Shown here: one piece after another, positions 26,413 to 33,663 of the stretch
Layout: each line of letters begins with the position of its first letter
How positions within the stretch are numbered: the stretch's first letter is position 1
Source of the DNA: Oscillospiraceae bacterium
GTDB taxonomy: Bacteria > Bacillota > Clostridia > Oscillospirales > Ruminococcaceae
Direction: 5' to 3'
Length of the DNA stretch: 59,727 bases
Assembly: GCA_012729855.1 (NCBI GenBank)
Contig: JAAYCI010000025.1
Span: 1-59,727 of the forward strand
Notes under the pieces: model-generated
Told to the model about the DNA's origin: nothing
The model's input: the letters and a program-made list of their open reading frames with translations, nothing else
Database searches by the model: none
Position numbers and translations under genes: made by a program

Positions 26413-27687
26413 TTAAGCAATTTCCAGCAGCTTCTCCACGCTGGCCATGCGGGTGCAAATGCACAGCAGCTGCGCGGCCAGCTCCAGCTCGTCCAGCGGC
26501 GGGTAGGTGGGCGCAATGCGAATATGGTTGTCGCTGGGGTCTTTGCCGTAAGGGTAGGCGGCGCCGGCGCCGGTAAGCACCACGCCGGCCTGCTTGCACA
26601 GTTCCACCACCCGCCTGGCGCAGCCGTCCAGCGTGAACAGGCTGAGGAAATACCCCCCTACCGGCTCTGTCCACCGGGCAATCTTGCCGTGGTGGTCCAG
26701 CTCGGCATGCAGTGTTTTGATTACCGTTTTGAACTTGGGGGCAATCACAGCCGCATGCCGCTGCATATGGGCTTCCAGCCCGCCCTCGCGCGCAAAGTAG
26801 CGCACGTGGCGCAGCTGGTTAATTTTGTCGTAGCAAATGGTGGTGCTGAACAGAAAGTCGCTGGCCAGCTTGATATTGGCCACGCTGGCCGCCATGGCAC
26901 ATGCGCCCGCCCCGGCAAAGGTCATCTTGCTGGTGGAGCAGAACATCAGCGGCCGGTCCTCATGCCCTGCCTTACGGCTTTCATCCAGGATATTGAGGCA
27001 GGTTTTGTGGTCTTTGGTAAAATGGTGGGCAAAATAGGCGTTGTCCCAGAAGATGCGAAAATCCCCCGCGGCGGTGTCCATCTTGGCCAGGCGGCGCACC
27101 GTCTCGTCGGAATACACGTAGCCGTCCGGGTTGGAATAGACGGGAATACACCAGATGCCCTTGACGGCTTCGTCCTGCACCAGGTCCTCCACGATATCCA
27201 TATCGGGGCCGTCGGGCGTCATGGGCACAATCAGCAGCTCAAAGCCGAAAACCTCCGTTACGCGGAAGTGGCGGTCATACCCCGGCGACGGGCAGAGGAA
27301 CTTGATGCGTTCCTGGTCTTTCCAGGGTTTTTCGCCCTGCACAAAGCCTTTGCGCCAGCCAAGGTCCACCATGTTGTACATAAAATTCAGGCTGGAGTTG
27401 CCCGCCACAAAGGTCTCTTCGGGCTTGGCGCCCAGCAGGCTTGCAAAGTAACGGCGTGTTTCGGGCAGGCCCTCCAGCTCGCCGTAGTTGCGGGCGTCCA
27501 CGCCCGTGTCATCAATATGGTCTGTCATCTCCAGCAGCCCCAGCGAAAAATCCAGCTGCTCGGGCGACGGTTTCCCCCGCGACATGTCCAGCTTCAGGCC
27601 CTTTTGCGCAAAAGCGTCGTACTGCTGCTGCAGCCCGGCCTGCTCTTCCAGCAGCTGCGGCTTTGTCATTGATAGATAATCGGCCAT
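26413..27687 (-). CDS. PLP-dependent aminotransferase, Aminotran_MocR-like (type Ic aspartate aminotransferase)
   Basis: 424 residues from ATG 27687 (GGGGGA six bases upstream). The N-terminus has KLDMSRGKPSPEQLDFS, the hallmark of the atypical aspartate aminotransferase group (PF12897). The fold follows with VAGNSSLNFMYN, CPSPGYDRHF, IPVYSNPDGYVYS, IFWDNAYFAHHF and the PLP lysine in MFCSTSKMTFAGAG. Related enzymes act on aspartate or kynurenine-type substrates. It is 51 bp upstream of secDF but otherwise alone; no pathway partner is visible. Confidence 0.85.
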   Translation of the reverse strand: MADYLSMTKPQLLEEQAGLQQQYDAFAQKGLKLDMSRGKPSPEQLDFSLGLLEMTDHIDDTGVDARNYGELEGLPETRRYFASLLGAKPEETFVAGNSSLNFMYNMVDLGWRKGFVQGEKPWKDQERIKFLCPSPGYDRHFRVTEVFGFELLIVPMTPDGPDMDIVEDLVQDEAVKGIWCIPVYSNPDGYVYSDETVRRLAKMDTAAGDFRIFWDNAYFAHHFTKDHKTCLNILDESRKAGHEDRPLMFCSTSKMTFAGAGACAMAASVANIKLASDFLFSTTICYDKINQLRHVRYFAREGGLEAHMQRHAAVIAPKFKTVIKTLHAELDHHGKIARWTEPVGGYFLSLFTLDGCARRVVELCKQAGVVLTGAGAAYPYGKDPSDNHIRIAPTYPPLDELELAAQLLCICTRMASVEKLLEIA

Positions 27688-28052
27688 GCATATCCCCCTA
27701 TACATTAATATACACCTGCCCGGCGGCACCCCTTGCCGGCATTGGGCAGCCCGTACTTTCCCACACTGCAACCGCGCTTTACAAAAAACAGGGCCCAGTT
27801 TGCAGGCACTAAAGTATTATAATACAGATTATGGCATAAAACAAGACTTGGGAAGGCTTACCACCAATTTTGATTTGCAGAGCAAAACAATACAAAGCGG
27901 CCCCCTGGGCAAATCTTCCATGCGCCACCCACTGCGCACGCAGAGACCGCCGCCGCGGTACTGTTTTGAGGCCAATCATGCGAAGCCCGGCTCTTGGGCC
28001 GAGATGGAAAGGCGTGGCGCATAAAGACATTTTTATATCGTATGGGTTACTC
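27688..28052 (+). other. Intergenic stretch before the tRNA-Ser array, nothing recognised
   Basis: About 365 bases with no open frame that looks real and no RNA I recognise. It contains a candidate minus-strand promoter zone for the aminotransferase (TATTATAAT-rich near 27814) and several short inverted repeats. Base composition is lower in GC from about 27800 onwards, the first sign of the accessory region. Confidence 0.4.
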
Positions 28053-28082
28053 TTGACATTGCAGGCCGGATTATTATATTAT
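28053..28082 (+). promoter_or_regulatory. Promoter facing the first tRNA-Ser fragment
   Basis: TTGACA at 28053 and TATTAT at 28077 are 18 bases apart (or TATATT with 16). It lies 23 bp before the first tRNA-Ser half and is probably the original tRNA promoter, now cut off from the intact gene by 480 bp. Confidence 0.6.
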
Positions 28083-28104
28083 GAGAAGCGGACTCACGCT
28101 CCAT

Positions 28105-28146
28105 GGAGAGATGGCTGAGTTGGTCGAAGGCGCACGACTGGAAATA
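28105..28146 (+). pseudogene. tRNA-Ser 5' half, copy 1
   Basis: GGAGAGATGGCTGAG to CGACTGGAAAT repeats the acceptor 5' strand, D arm and anticodon up to the anticodon loop of tRNA-Ser(GGA). It differs from the intact gene at one position (A instead of T at base 7). No variable arm, T arm or acceptor 3' strand follows. It begins exactly 240 bp before copy 2. Confidence 0.8.
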
Positions 28147-28344
28147 CTGCATTTCCCACACCGCAGTCGCATGGTATCACAAGGTATCTGTCAAAGCGCA
28201 CCGTGATAATTGATGTTTGTATGTTGTTTATTATTTTGGGCTTTTCAATGGGTTTCAAAACGTGCTAGAATATAAGCACCGTGATACCCAAAATGCTAGA
28301 AAACACCTTTATCAGCACTTATAAAGAGCGATAAAGCGTCATAC

Positions 28345-28386
28345 GGAGAGATGGCTGAGTTTGGTCGAAGGCGCGCGACTGGAAAT
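28345..28386 (+). pseudogene. tRNA-Ser 5' half, copy 2
   Basis: The same half as copy 1 with one extra T in the D loop (GAGTTTGGTC) and one A-to-G change in the anticodon stem (GCGCGCGACT). No 3' half follows. The 30 bases before it resemble those before the intact gene (AGCAC, CGATA, TCAT, CGGAGAG), so the two right-hand flanks are homologous. It begins 240 bp before the intact tRNA. Confidence 0.8.
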
Positions 28387-28584
28387 AGTCCCCGCCTGAT
28401 TGGAAATCGCACCGCAACAAAACAGCATCCCTTCAACAAAAACGCGAATAAATGGCGTAGGATAAGCGTTTTCAAGATTTGGTTTGTCATTACACCGCCT
28501 GCTGCACACCCAAAAAATGTTATAAAAACAGGCGTTTTGTTATGAAAATGTTGAACAAGCACAAAAAAGCACGATATATCATTC

Positions 28585-28676
28585 GGAGAGTTGGCTGAGT
28601 TGGTCGAAGGCGCACGACTGGAAATCGTGTATGCCCCTTAAAGGCATCCGGGGTTCGAATCCCCGACTCTCCGCCA
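28585..28676 (+). tRNA. tRNA-Ser (GGA)
   Basis: A complete 92-base class II tRNA with encoded CCA. Acceptor GGAGAGT pairs with ACTCTCC; the anticodon loop CTGGAAA sits on the stem CACGA/TCGTG, giving anticodon GGA (codons UCC/UCU); a long variable arm follows, then the T arm CGGGG-TTCGAAT-CCCCG. A possible promoter is TTGAAC (28551) with TATATC (28575), which would start transcription almost at base 1. A strong terminator follows six bases after the CCA. Confidence 0.96.
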
Positions 28677-28681
28677 GAGCA

Positions 28682-28717
28682 AAAGCCCCGTGTAACCTAG
28701 CGTTACGCGGGGCTTTT
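28682..28717 (+). terminator. Terminator of tRNA-Ser
   Basis: AAAGCCCCGTGTAAC and GTTACGCGGGGCTTT form a long stem with a 5-base loop and a T6 run on the plus strand; A runs on the other side suggest it also ends the minus-strand integrase remnant. Confidence 0.85.
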
Positions 28718-29055
28718 TTATCGGCTGTCAAGCCTGCCGTGGTATTTCGCCTTGCGCTCGTTTTTAGGTTTGGGCCTAGTATAGAGCGCATTATGGTATT
28801 TGTCCAGGGTGCCTTTTCGGTGTTCCAAATCCACATCTATATATTGCTCGGTGGTGGCCTCTGGCAGATTGACCTTCAAATCCTCTGCCATACCTTTAAT
28901 AGAGTGGCCCAGGATGGATGCAATCAAAAAGAAGTCCCCTGTCTCGTTGTACATGATACTGGCCGCCGTGTGGCGCAAGTCGTGAAAACGGATGTGCCGC
29001 AGGCCGATGGATTGGAGAAAGCCCTTCCAAGCCGAGACTGTTTCGTTCCATCATC
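28718..29055 (-). pseudogene. Tyrosine recombinase (integrase), C-terminal part
   Basis: The minus strand reads WKGFLQSIGLRHIRFHDLRH, TAASIMYNETGDFFLIASIL, GHSIKGMAEDL and TTEQYIDVDLEHRK. That gives the catalytic H-x-L-R-H box, the second His in GHSI and the Tyr in QYIDV, i.e. the last third of the catalytic domain. A TGA precedes WNETVSAWKG and the core-binding and N-terminal domains are missing, so it is broken. It ends about 40 bp from the 3' end of tRNA-Ser, the expected place for a tRNA-targeting integrase. Confidence 0.8.
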
Positions 29056-29151
29056 CCGATTGGAAATGGAATGCTCTATGGTTAATTTATCTCCGGGCTT
29101 TAGCCTATCACCATAGCTATAGACTTCGTAAAAATCGCGTTGTTCGCGCAT
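28924..29151 (-). CDS. Small chimeric ORF at the integrase junction
   Basis: 75 residues. The start at 29151 has AGGAG ten bases upstream and the first 40 residues (MREQRDFYEVYSYGDRLKPG, then KLTIEHSISNRDDG) look like a real protein of the same operon as the YodL gene 15 bp upstream. After about residue 42 the frame runs out of phase through the integrase remnant (SRLGRAFSNPSACG), so its tail is an accident of the join. The true gene was probably longer. I do not recognise the family. Confidence 0.4.
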   Translation of the reverse strand: MREQRDFYEVYSYGDRLKPGDKLTIEHSISNRDDGTKQSRLGRAFSNPSACGTSVFTTCATRRPVSCTTRQGTSF

Positions 29152-29168
29152 ATATCATGCACTCCTGT

Positions 29169-29576
29169 TCATCGGGCATCGCCGCCTTTTTTCCTGGGTG
29201 CCTTATTTGCCTTGCGGGACACATGGGGACTTTCCGGGGTGGTAAAGCTGTCTAGCTTGGCAAAACCCACACGGTCACAAAAATAGGCGGTCTCTTTACC
29301 GCCCTTTACGAAAATCACCACATCAGACACCGACATCGAATGACCGTAAAAATCGGATGGAATATTGATGTTGAACTTCTCAAAGAGACGTTCGGGGGTC
29401 ATCCAATCTTCAAGCTGCGCGGTATACATTAGCACATAGTTTGAAGGGTCAACTTTCAGGCCCCGGCTCTTTAGGGTTTCAAGCCCGGCAAAGGAAACAT
29501 CCCGCCGAAGATTATACTGCTCACCTTCAAACAGGATGCTTTTCACTTGATAAATACGATAGGTATTGTCGTCCAT
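29169..29576 (-). CDS. YodL-domain protein
   Basis: 135 residues from ATG 29576 (AGGAGG five bases upstream); the frame stays open for 43 codons more without homology. The body YRIYQVKSILFEG, GLKVDPSNYVLMYTAQLED, FNINIPSDFYGHSMSVSDVV and KGGKETAYFCDRVGFAKL is the YodL domain as found on Clostridia conjugative elements. The C-terminal 20 residues are lysine/arginine-rich. Function is unknown; the family usually travels with DUF3846 and conjugation genes. It lies seven bases after DUF3846. Confidence 0.75.
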   Translation of the reverse strand: MDDNTYRIYQVKSILFEGEQYNLRRDVSFAGLETLKSRGLKVDPSNYVLMYTAQLEDWMTPERLFEKFNINIPSDFYGHSMSVSDVVIFVKGGKETAYFCDRVGFAKLDSFTTPESPHVSRKANKAPRKKGGDAR

Positions 29577-29583
29577 AATCCTC

Positions 29584-29964
29584 CTATCCACTTTTTTCCC
29601 AAAGTACGATTTGATTGTTTTTCCGCACGAACGCATGTGGAAGATGAAACCGTCGGCGATATGCGGCCACCTGCTCCGGGCAAAGGTCACAAAGCCCATC
29701 TTCAAACAGCCGCCCGATAATCAAAAATGGCCCGGATATAATGAAAAGGGTGTTGCCAGCTTCATCAAGCACGGCACGGTTCAGCCGTCGCCCGTTGCCA
29801 TGTGGCTCGGCGCTGAACAAAAAACAGGCCGGGTCGCCCGGCACATTGTACCGCATAACAGCATCCCCGCCGATATGGATCAGGATTCCATTTTTGCCAT
29901 TCGCCACCCACACCTCCCGCGGGGGCTGCTCTGGCTCAACCAACAATGCGTTTAACAGGTTCAC
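29584..29964 (-). CDS. DUF3846-family protein
   Basis: 126 residues starting at a GTG (29964) that overlaps the stop of the upstream cargo remnant as GTGA. It shows the DUF3846 plan: VWVANGKNGILIHIGGDAVM, then GRRLNRAVLDEAGNTLFIIS and a C-terminal LCPEQVAAYRRRF. These proteins occur on integrative and conjugative elements of Firmicutes; their role is not known. The tight coupling to both neighbours shows an operon. Confidence 0.7.
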   Translation of the reverse strand: MNLLNALLVEPEQPPREVWVANGKNGILIHIGGDAVMRYNVPGDPACFLFSAEPHGNGRRLNRAVLDEAGNTLFIISGPFLIIGRLFEDGLCDLCPEQVAAYRRRFHLPHAFVRKNNQIVLWEKSG

Positions 29965-30312
29965 CCGGACACCTCGCCAGTGGCCGGCGCATTTTCTTTG
30001 CGGTTATGGATCACCATGATGCCATCAAGTGTGGTTGAGGTAATATGCAGGCGCTGGGCCAGCATAATCTCGCACATCATGGTATCGGTGAGGGCTTTCC
30101 CACACACCACCACCACCCGGCAGCGCCGCAAAAGGTTCTGCGCCATTTCCAACGCGGCCTTGCGCTCCTGCGGTGTTTTCATGTTCAAAAACTGCGGAAA
30201 ATGCAGGTTGGGGCAAACAGGCATATAGCCCGCCTCGTAAAGCTGGCGGCAGTATTCTCGCATTTTGCCCACATCCAGGGCATTGTTGCCCCGGTAAGGA
30301 GCACAAACGTAG
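29961..30312 (-). pseudogene. DUF4406/DUF7768-like cargo gene, 5' end replaced by the recombinase
   Basis: The frame reads PTYVCAPYRGNNALDVGKMR, EYCRQLYEAGYMPVCPNLHF, FLNMKTPQERKAALEMA and a C-terminal VVVCGKALTDTMMCEIMLAQ. This is the nucleoside 2-deoxyribosyltransferase-like fold (Y-x-x-x-P-Y-R at the start) of small proteins seen on the same elements as YodL and DUF3846. No start codon precedes PTYV in frame: the sequence there is the 3' part of the recombinase gene read in another phase. An internal ATG at 30272 could still give 103 residues. Confidence 0.6.
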
Positions 30313-31903
30313 GTAGGCCGCTCTCGTCCTCTTGCTCATGGATTTCAACTTGGTCTATCAGCTGATACGCCATCGCCCGGTCAAGCTTGTCAAGGGAAAG
30401 GCACTCTTTCGCCAATTCAATCCATTTCTGCACGTTGGCTTTGCCATCGGCCTCGTCCTGCATAGTGCGTTTCAGATCGGCGGCCTGTCCTTCCAGTTCG
30501 GTTAGTTCCTTTTCATAGTCGGCAAACAGTTTTTTGAAAATGCTGTCCGGCACGTTGCCCTGTATCTTTTCTTCAAACAACTTGCGACTGGCGTCCTCGA
30601 TGAACCGAATACGGCTTGTGGTGTCGCGTAAGGTTTTGTCCTGCGCGGCTTTTTTGTTGCCCGCCTCCCGCCCGGAAAAAGACAAGAGCCTGTTCAGCAG
30701 CTTGTTTTCGTCCTTGACCGCCATTTTTGCGTGGTGTTGCACATCGGCCAAAATCACGGTTTCCAGCACTTCCCCATCTATGGTGTGCGGGGAGCAGGTA
30801 TTTTTCCCGTTGTTGTTGTAGCGGACACACCGATAGGTGATTTTGTCTGCGCCGTTTTTCCTTTCGCGCCGGATGAAAGCCATAGCCGCGCCGCAGTCAG
30901 CGCACCGGATAATACCGGAAAACAGATTCACTTCATCGGTGCTGTTGGCCTGTATCGCATTGTTGGAGGACGCACGTTTGGTTTTTTCCATACGCTTTTG
31001 AACGCGCTCCCATGTGTACGGCTCTATGATTGCCATGTGCGTATCTTCCATAACCACCCATGCGTCAGGATTGGTAACAAGCCGCTTCTTGGTCTTAAAG
31101 GATGAAACCTTGCGCTTGCACTGTACCATATTGCCGATATAGACTTGGTTTTTCAGCAACTGCATGATTGTGGCGCTTCCCCATTGTGGGCTGCTGTCGC
31201 TTCGGGTGGCCCGCTTGCCTGTCTGCTTGTAGTAATATTCGGCTGGCGTATCCACGCCCTCAATGTTGAGTGTAGCGGCTATATTACGTCCGCTATCACC
31301 TGCGGCAAACTCGCGGAACAGCCGTTTCACGATTTCAGCGGCGGGCGGGTCGATTTCAAGCTGGTGCTTATTCTCCGAAGATTTGATGTAGCCATACGGA
31401 GGCTTACTTCCCATGAATTTGCCTTGCTTGGCACTGGTCTGTCGAACAGAGCGGATTTTCTTGGATATATCCTTCGCATACATTTCATTGAGAATGTTTT
31501 TGAAAGGTGCGATGTCGTTGTCCTCTTTATCGCTATCGTAGCTGTCGTTGACCGCCACATAGCGAACGCCGTGTTCAGGGAAGAAAAAATCCGTGTATTG
31601 CCCGGTCATGACGTAATTCCGGCCCAGCCGGGATAAATCCTTTGTAAGCACCACATTGATGCAGCCGGACTTGATGTCCTCGACCATGCGCTGGAAGCCG
31701 GGCCGCTCGAAGGTCGTTCCCGAAAACCCATCATCGATATAAATGTCGTATACCGTCCAGCCCCTTTCTTCGCAGTATTCCATCAGCATGTCGCGCTGGT
31801 GTGTAATGCTCATGCTTTCGGCGTTGCCGTTTTGGTCGTCCCGGCTCAATCGAAGATAGATTGCGACGTAAATTGTCATGATTGCTGTTTGCGTTTTCGT
31901 CAT
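30185..31903 (-). CDS. Large serine recombinase (TndX/TnpX-like), altered C-terminus
   Basis: 572 residues from ATG 31903 (GGAGG eight bases upstream). The resolvase domain has the nucleophilic Ser in AIYLRLSRDDQ, the VLTKDLSRLGRNY helix; the Recombinase domain follows (KPPYGYIKSSENK, TIMQLLKNQVYIGNM), then the zinc ribbon (IRCADCGAAM ... CVRYNNNGKNTC) and a coiled coil with DUF4368-type end LIDQVEIHEQED. After GLPTF the frame leaves the family and reads a cargo gene out of phase for about 48 residues (LLTGATMPWMWAK). Such enzymes move integrative elements without needing a tRNA target. Catalytic parts look intact; the tail should be tested. Confidence 0.85.
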   Translation of the reverse strand: MTKTQTAIMTIYVAIYLRLSRDDQNGNAESMSITHQRDMLMEYCEERGWTVYDIYIDDGFSGTTFERPGFQRMVEDIKSGCINVVLTKDLSRLGRNYVMTGQYTDFFFPEHGVRYVAVNDSYDSDKEDNDIAPFKNILNEMYAKDISKKIRSVRQTSAKQGKFMGSKPPYGYIKSSENKHQLEIDPPAAEIVKRLFREFAAGDSGRNIAATLNIEGVDTPAEYYYKQTGKRATRSDSSPQWGSATIMQLLKNQVYIGNMVQCKRKVSSFKTKKRLVTNPDAWVVMEDTHMAIIEPYTWERVQKRMEKTKRASSNNAIQANSTDEVNLFSGIIRCADCGAAMAFIRRERKNGADKITYRCVRYNNNGKNTCSPHTIDGEVLETVILADVQHHAKMAVKDENKLLNRLLSFSGREAGNKKAAQDKTLRDTTSRIRFIEDASRKLFEEKIQGNVPDSIFKKLFADYEKELTELEGQAADLKRTMQDEADGKANVQKWIELAKECLSLDKLDRAMAYQLIDQVEIHEQEDESGLPTFVLLTGATMPWMWAKCENTAASFTRRAICLFAPTCIFRSF

Positions 31904-31996
31904 GTGAAAAACCTCCTGATTTCCCACACAAAAACGCGGCTTATGGTGATAAACAACCTATCATTTACCCTACTATCATTATACCAACAGCCGCAT

Positions 31997-32188
31997 TTAG
32001 GCACAAGGATGTCGATTTTCGGCCAGTCTGCCCGCGATTTTTTGGCAAGCGATGGAATAGAGCAAATCGTCCAGTTTTACTCTTTCCCCAAAAGTGCCAA
32101 CCAGCCGGACGGATACCTTTCCGGTGGCGTATATTGCGATGTTTTCACCAGATGGTGTTGTGTTCCGTTTTTGCTCAACTACCTGCAT
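31997..32188 (-). CDS. Small conserved-looking protein upstream of the recombinase
   Basis: 63 residues from ATG 32188 (GGAGG nine bases upstream; the ATG closer to the site has no spacing). Sequence features: ENIAIYATGKVSVRLVGTFG and ERVKLDDLLYSIACQKI. Short proteins ending in a L-x-D-L-L-x-x-I-x-x-Q motif commonly precede large serine recombinases on Clostridia elements, so it probably belongs to the same module, 94 bp from the recombinase start. Function unknown. Confidence 0.5.
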   Translation of the reverse strand: MQVVEQKRNTTPSGENIAIYATGKVSVRLVGTFGERVKLDDLLYSIACQKIAGRLAENRHPCA

Positions 32189-32226
32189 AGCAATCATCCT
32201 CCGATGCCGTTGCCGGTAATCCCGTG

Positions 32227-32310
32227 ACATCGGGCCAAGTTGGCCCGATGTGGGAGCCGACTACTGTTATCGGGCGAAAGAAAAGGGCAACACCTGTGCG
32301 CTGCCCTTTT
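32227..32310. other. Two hairpins at the outer end of the element
   Basis: ACATCGGGCCA/TGGCCCGATGT is an 11-bp perfect stem with a 3-base loop at 32227-32251. AAAAGGGCA/TGCCCTTTT is a second stem at 32281-32310 with T4 on either strand. They lie between the small ORF and the thioesterase stump and may be the terminal structure or a terminator of the element. Confidence 0.45.
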
Positions 32311-32380
32311 CTCTCTTCGGGGAAACCGCCGTATTCGTTTGAATTGTCTTTAGACAAAAAGTATTCCGGCGCGTTCATCC

Positions 32381-32581
32381 CATGCACGCTATGTGCAGGC
32401 CGCCATGGAATATCTGCCTGATGATTATGAGCCCACCCGGCTGCGGGTGGAGTACAAAAAGCCGGCCAAACAGGGAGACAGGCTGATCCCCCGCCGTGCC
32501 AACGCCAACGGCGCGCATTTAATCCAGCTTACCGGCGCCGATGCCGTTCCTCACGCCGTTTTGGAGTTTTCCATCTTATGA
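32381..32581 (+). pseudogene. Acyl-ACP thioesterase, C-terminal stump
   Basis: Reading HARYVQAAMEYLPDDYEPTR, LRVEYKKPAKQGDRLIPRR and AVPHAVLEFS gives the second hot-dog half of a bacterial acyl-ACP thioesterase (N-x-x-Y-x-x-W/A ... L-x-I-x-Y-x-K-E-A). About 65 of some 240 residues remain. The upstream side is element sequence and the missing 5' part is nowhere in the window, so insertion was accompanied by deletion or the gene was cut earlier. Confidence 0.6.
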
Positions 32582-32588
32582 CGCCATA

Positions 32589-32633
32589 AAAAGGCCCCGG
32601 AGGATACCTGCCATGGTATCGCTCCGGGGCTTT
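32589..32633. terminator. Bidirectional terminator between the thioesterase stump and the aquaporin
   Basis: AAAGGCCCCGGAGGATACC pairs with GGTATCGCTCCGGGGCTTT across a short loop, a stem of about 18 bp with one bulge, followed by TGTTTT on the plus strand and preceded by an A tract for the other. It lies 16 bp after the aquaporin stop on the minus strand. Confidence 0.85.
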
Positions 32634-32649
32634 GTTTTAAACAACCGTT

Positions 32650-33357
32650 TTACGCGGCTTTCTTGGAAGCGTACATGGCCTTGTACACAAGGGCGGCCAG
32701 CGCACCACCCACCAGCGGTGCCAGTATGAACACCCATACCTGAGACAGTGCGGTGCCACCCACCAACAGGGCGGGGCCCAGGCTGCGTGCCGGGTTTACC
32801 GAGGTACCGGTAAGCGGAATGCCGATGATGTGCACAAAAGTCAGCGTCAGGCCGATAACCAGCCCACCCATGTGGCTGGTTTTATCGCTGGAGGTAACCC
32901 CCAGGATGGCCATGACAAAGACAAAGGTGAGCACCACTTCCACAATCAGGGCCCCAACCATTGACAGGCCCACGGCGCTCTCGGCGCCAAAGCCGTTCTG
33001 GCCCAGGCCGGTAACGTCTTTCAGCGCCTCAGAGTTGAGCACGATGAGCTTCAGCAGCCCGGCGCCCGCAATGGCGCCCACCACCTGCGCAATGATATAG
33101 CCCACAAAATCCATAACGCTCAGCTTGCCGGAAATAAGCATGGCAAGGGACACCGCCGGGTTCACATGGCAGCCGGAAATTTGGGCAATGCCATACGCGG
33201 CCGCCACAATGGCCAGGCCGAACGCCAGCGCAATGGCCACCACGCCAAGGGTGCCCATGCCCAGCCCACCTGTAAGGCCGCCGGTTACCACCGCGGTGCC
33301 GCAGCCGAAGAACACCAAAATCAACGTACCCACAAACTCCGCAAGATACTTCTTCAT
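32650..33357 (-). CDS. Aquaporin / MIP-family channel
   Basis: 235 residues from ATG 33357 with AAGGAGG eight bases upstream. Both NPA boxes are present (GCHVNPAVSLAML and GTSVNPARSLGPAL), with six membrane helices and two half-helices. The Arg after the second NPA and the overall spacing agree with AqpZ-type water channels; glycerol transport cannot be excluded without the selectivity filter. No glycerol genes adjoin it. A promoter is seen at 33488-33517. Confidence 0.9.
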   Translation of the reverse strand: MKKYLAEFVGTLILVFFGCGTAVVTGGLTGGLGMGTLGVVAIALAFGLAIVAAAYGIAQISGCHVNPAVSLAMLISGKLSVMDFVGYIIAQVVGAIAGAGLLKLIVLNSEALKDVTGLGQNGFGAESAVGLSMVGALIVEVVLTFVFVMAILGVTSSDKTSHMGGLVIGLTLTFVHIIGIPLTGTSVNPARSLGPALLVGGTALSQVWVFILAPLVGGALAALVYKAMYASKKAA

Positions 33358-33487
33358 GATTGAACCTCCTTCTACATCTGTATTTGGGGCATGGCACGCT
33401 GTGTGCCGGGGAATGCGCTTTCCCCATATAGGTATTATTTTACTCAAATCTGTTAGTTATATGCCACGCGCCTTGCCAACATTGCAT

Positions 33488-33517
33488 ATTTTATCACAAA
33501 GTGCAGGCCGGATTCAA
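33488..33517 (-). promoter_or_regulatory. Promoter for the aquaporin gene
   Basis: On the minus strand TTGAAT (33517-33512) and TAAAAT (33493-33488) are 18 bases apart, with TG just before the -10 (TGTGATAAAAT). Confidence 0.5.
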
Positions 33518-33583
33518 GCATATTTCTTGTTATTTTGCAATATTTTTTTTGGCTAAGCGGTGTGTGATCGCCTGGTATTCCCC

Positions 33584-33613
33584 GTGACACGCCCCCCCAC
33601 AATATGTTAAAAT
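33584..33613 (+). promoter_or_regulatory. Promoter for larE-larB-larC
   Basis: GTGACA (33584) and an extended -10, TGTTAAAAT (33605), 18 bases apart, lie 50 bp ahead of larE. No nickel- or lactate-responsive operator is recognisable. Confidence 0.45.
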
Positions 33614-33663
33614 AGAATGCAGTTTCCGCAGCTTTCCACTATCCCCCATTTAGAGGCGCTTCC

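Noticed and set aside
23768..26416. Long plus-strand frame (882 codons) opposite secDF
   Set aside because: Antisense shadow of the GC-rich secDF gene; composition (His, Gln, Gly) is not protein-like.
28105..28676. CRISPR array, because of evenly spaced repeats
   Set aside because: The repeat is a tRNA-Ser half, spacers are about 200 bp, and no cas gene is present.
32224..32421. Plus-strand 65-codon frame spanning the element/thioesterase junction
   Set aside because: It crosses two hairpins and reads the thioesterase out of frame.
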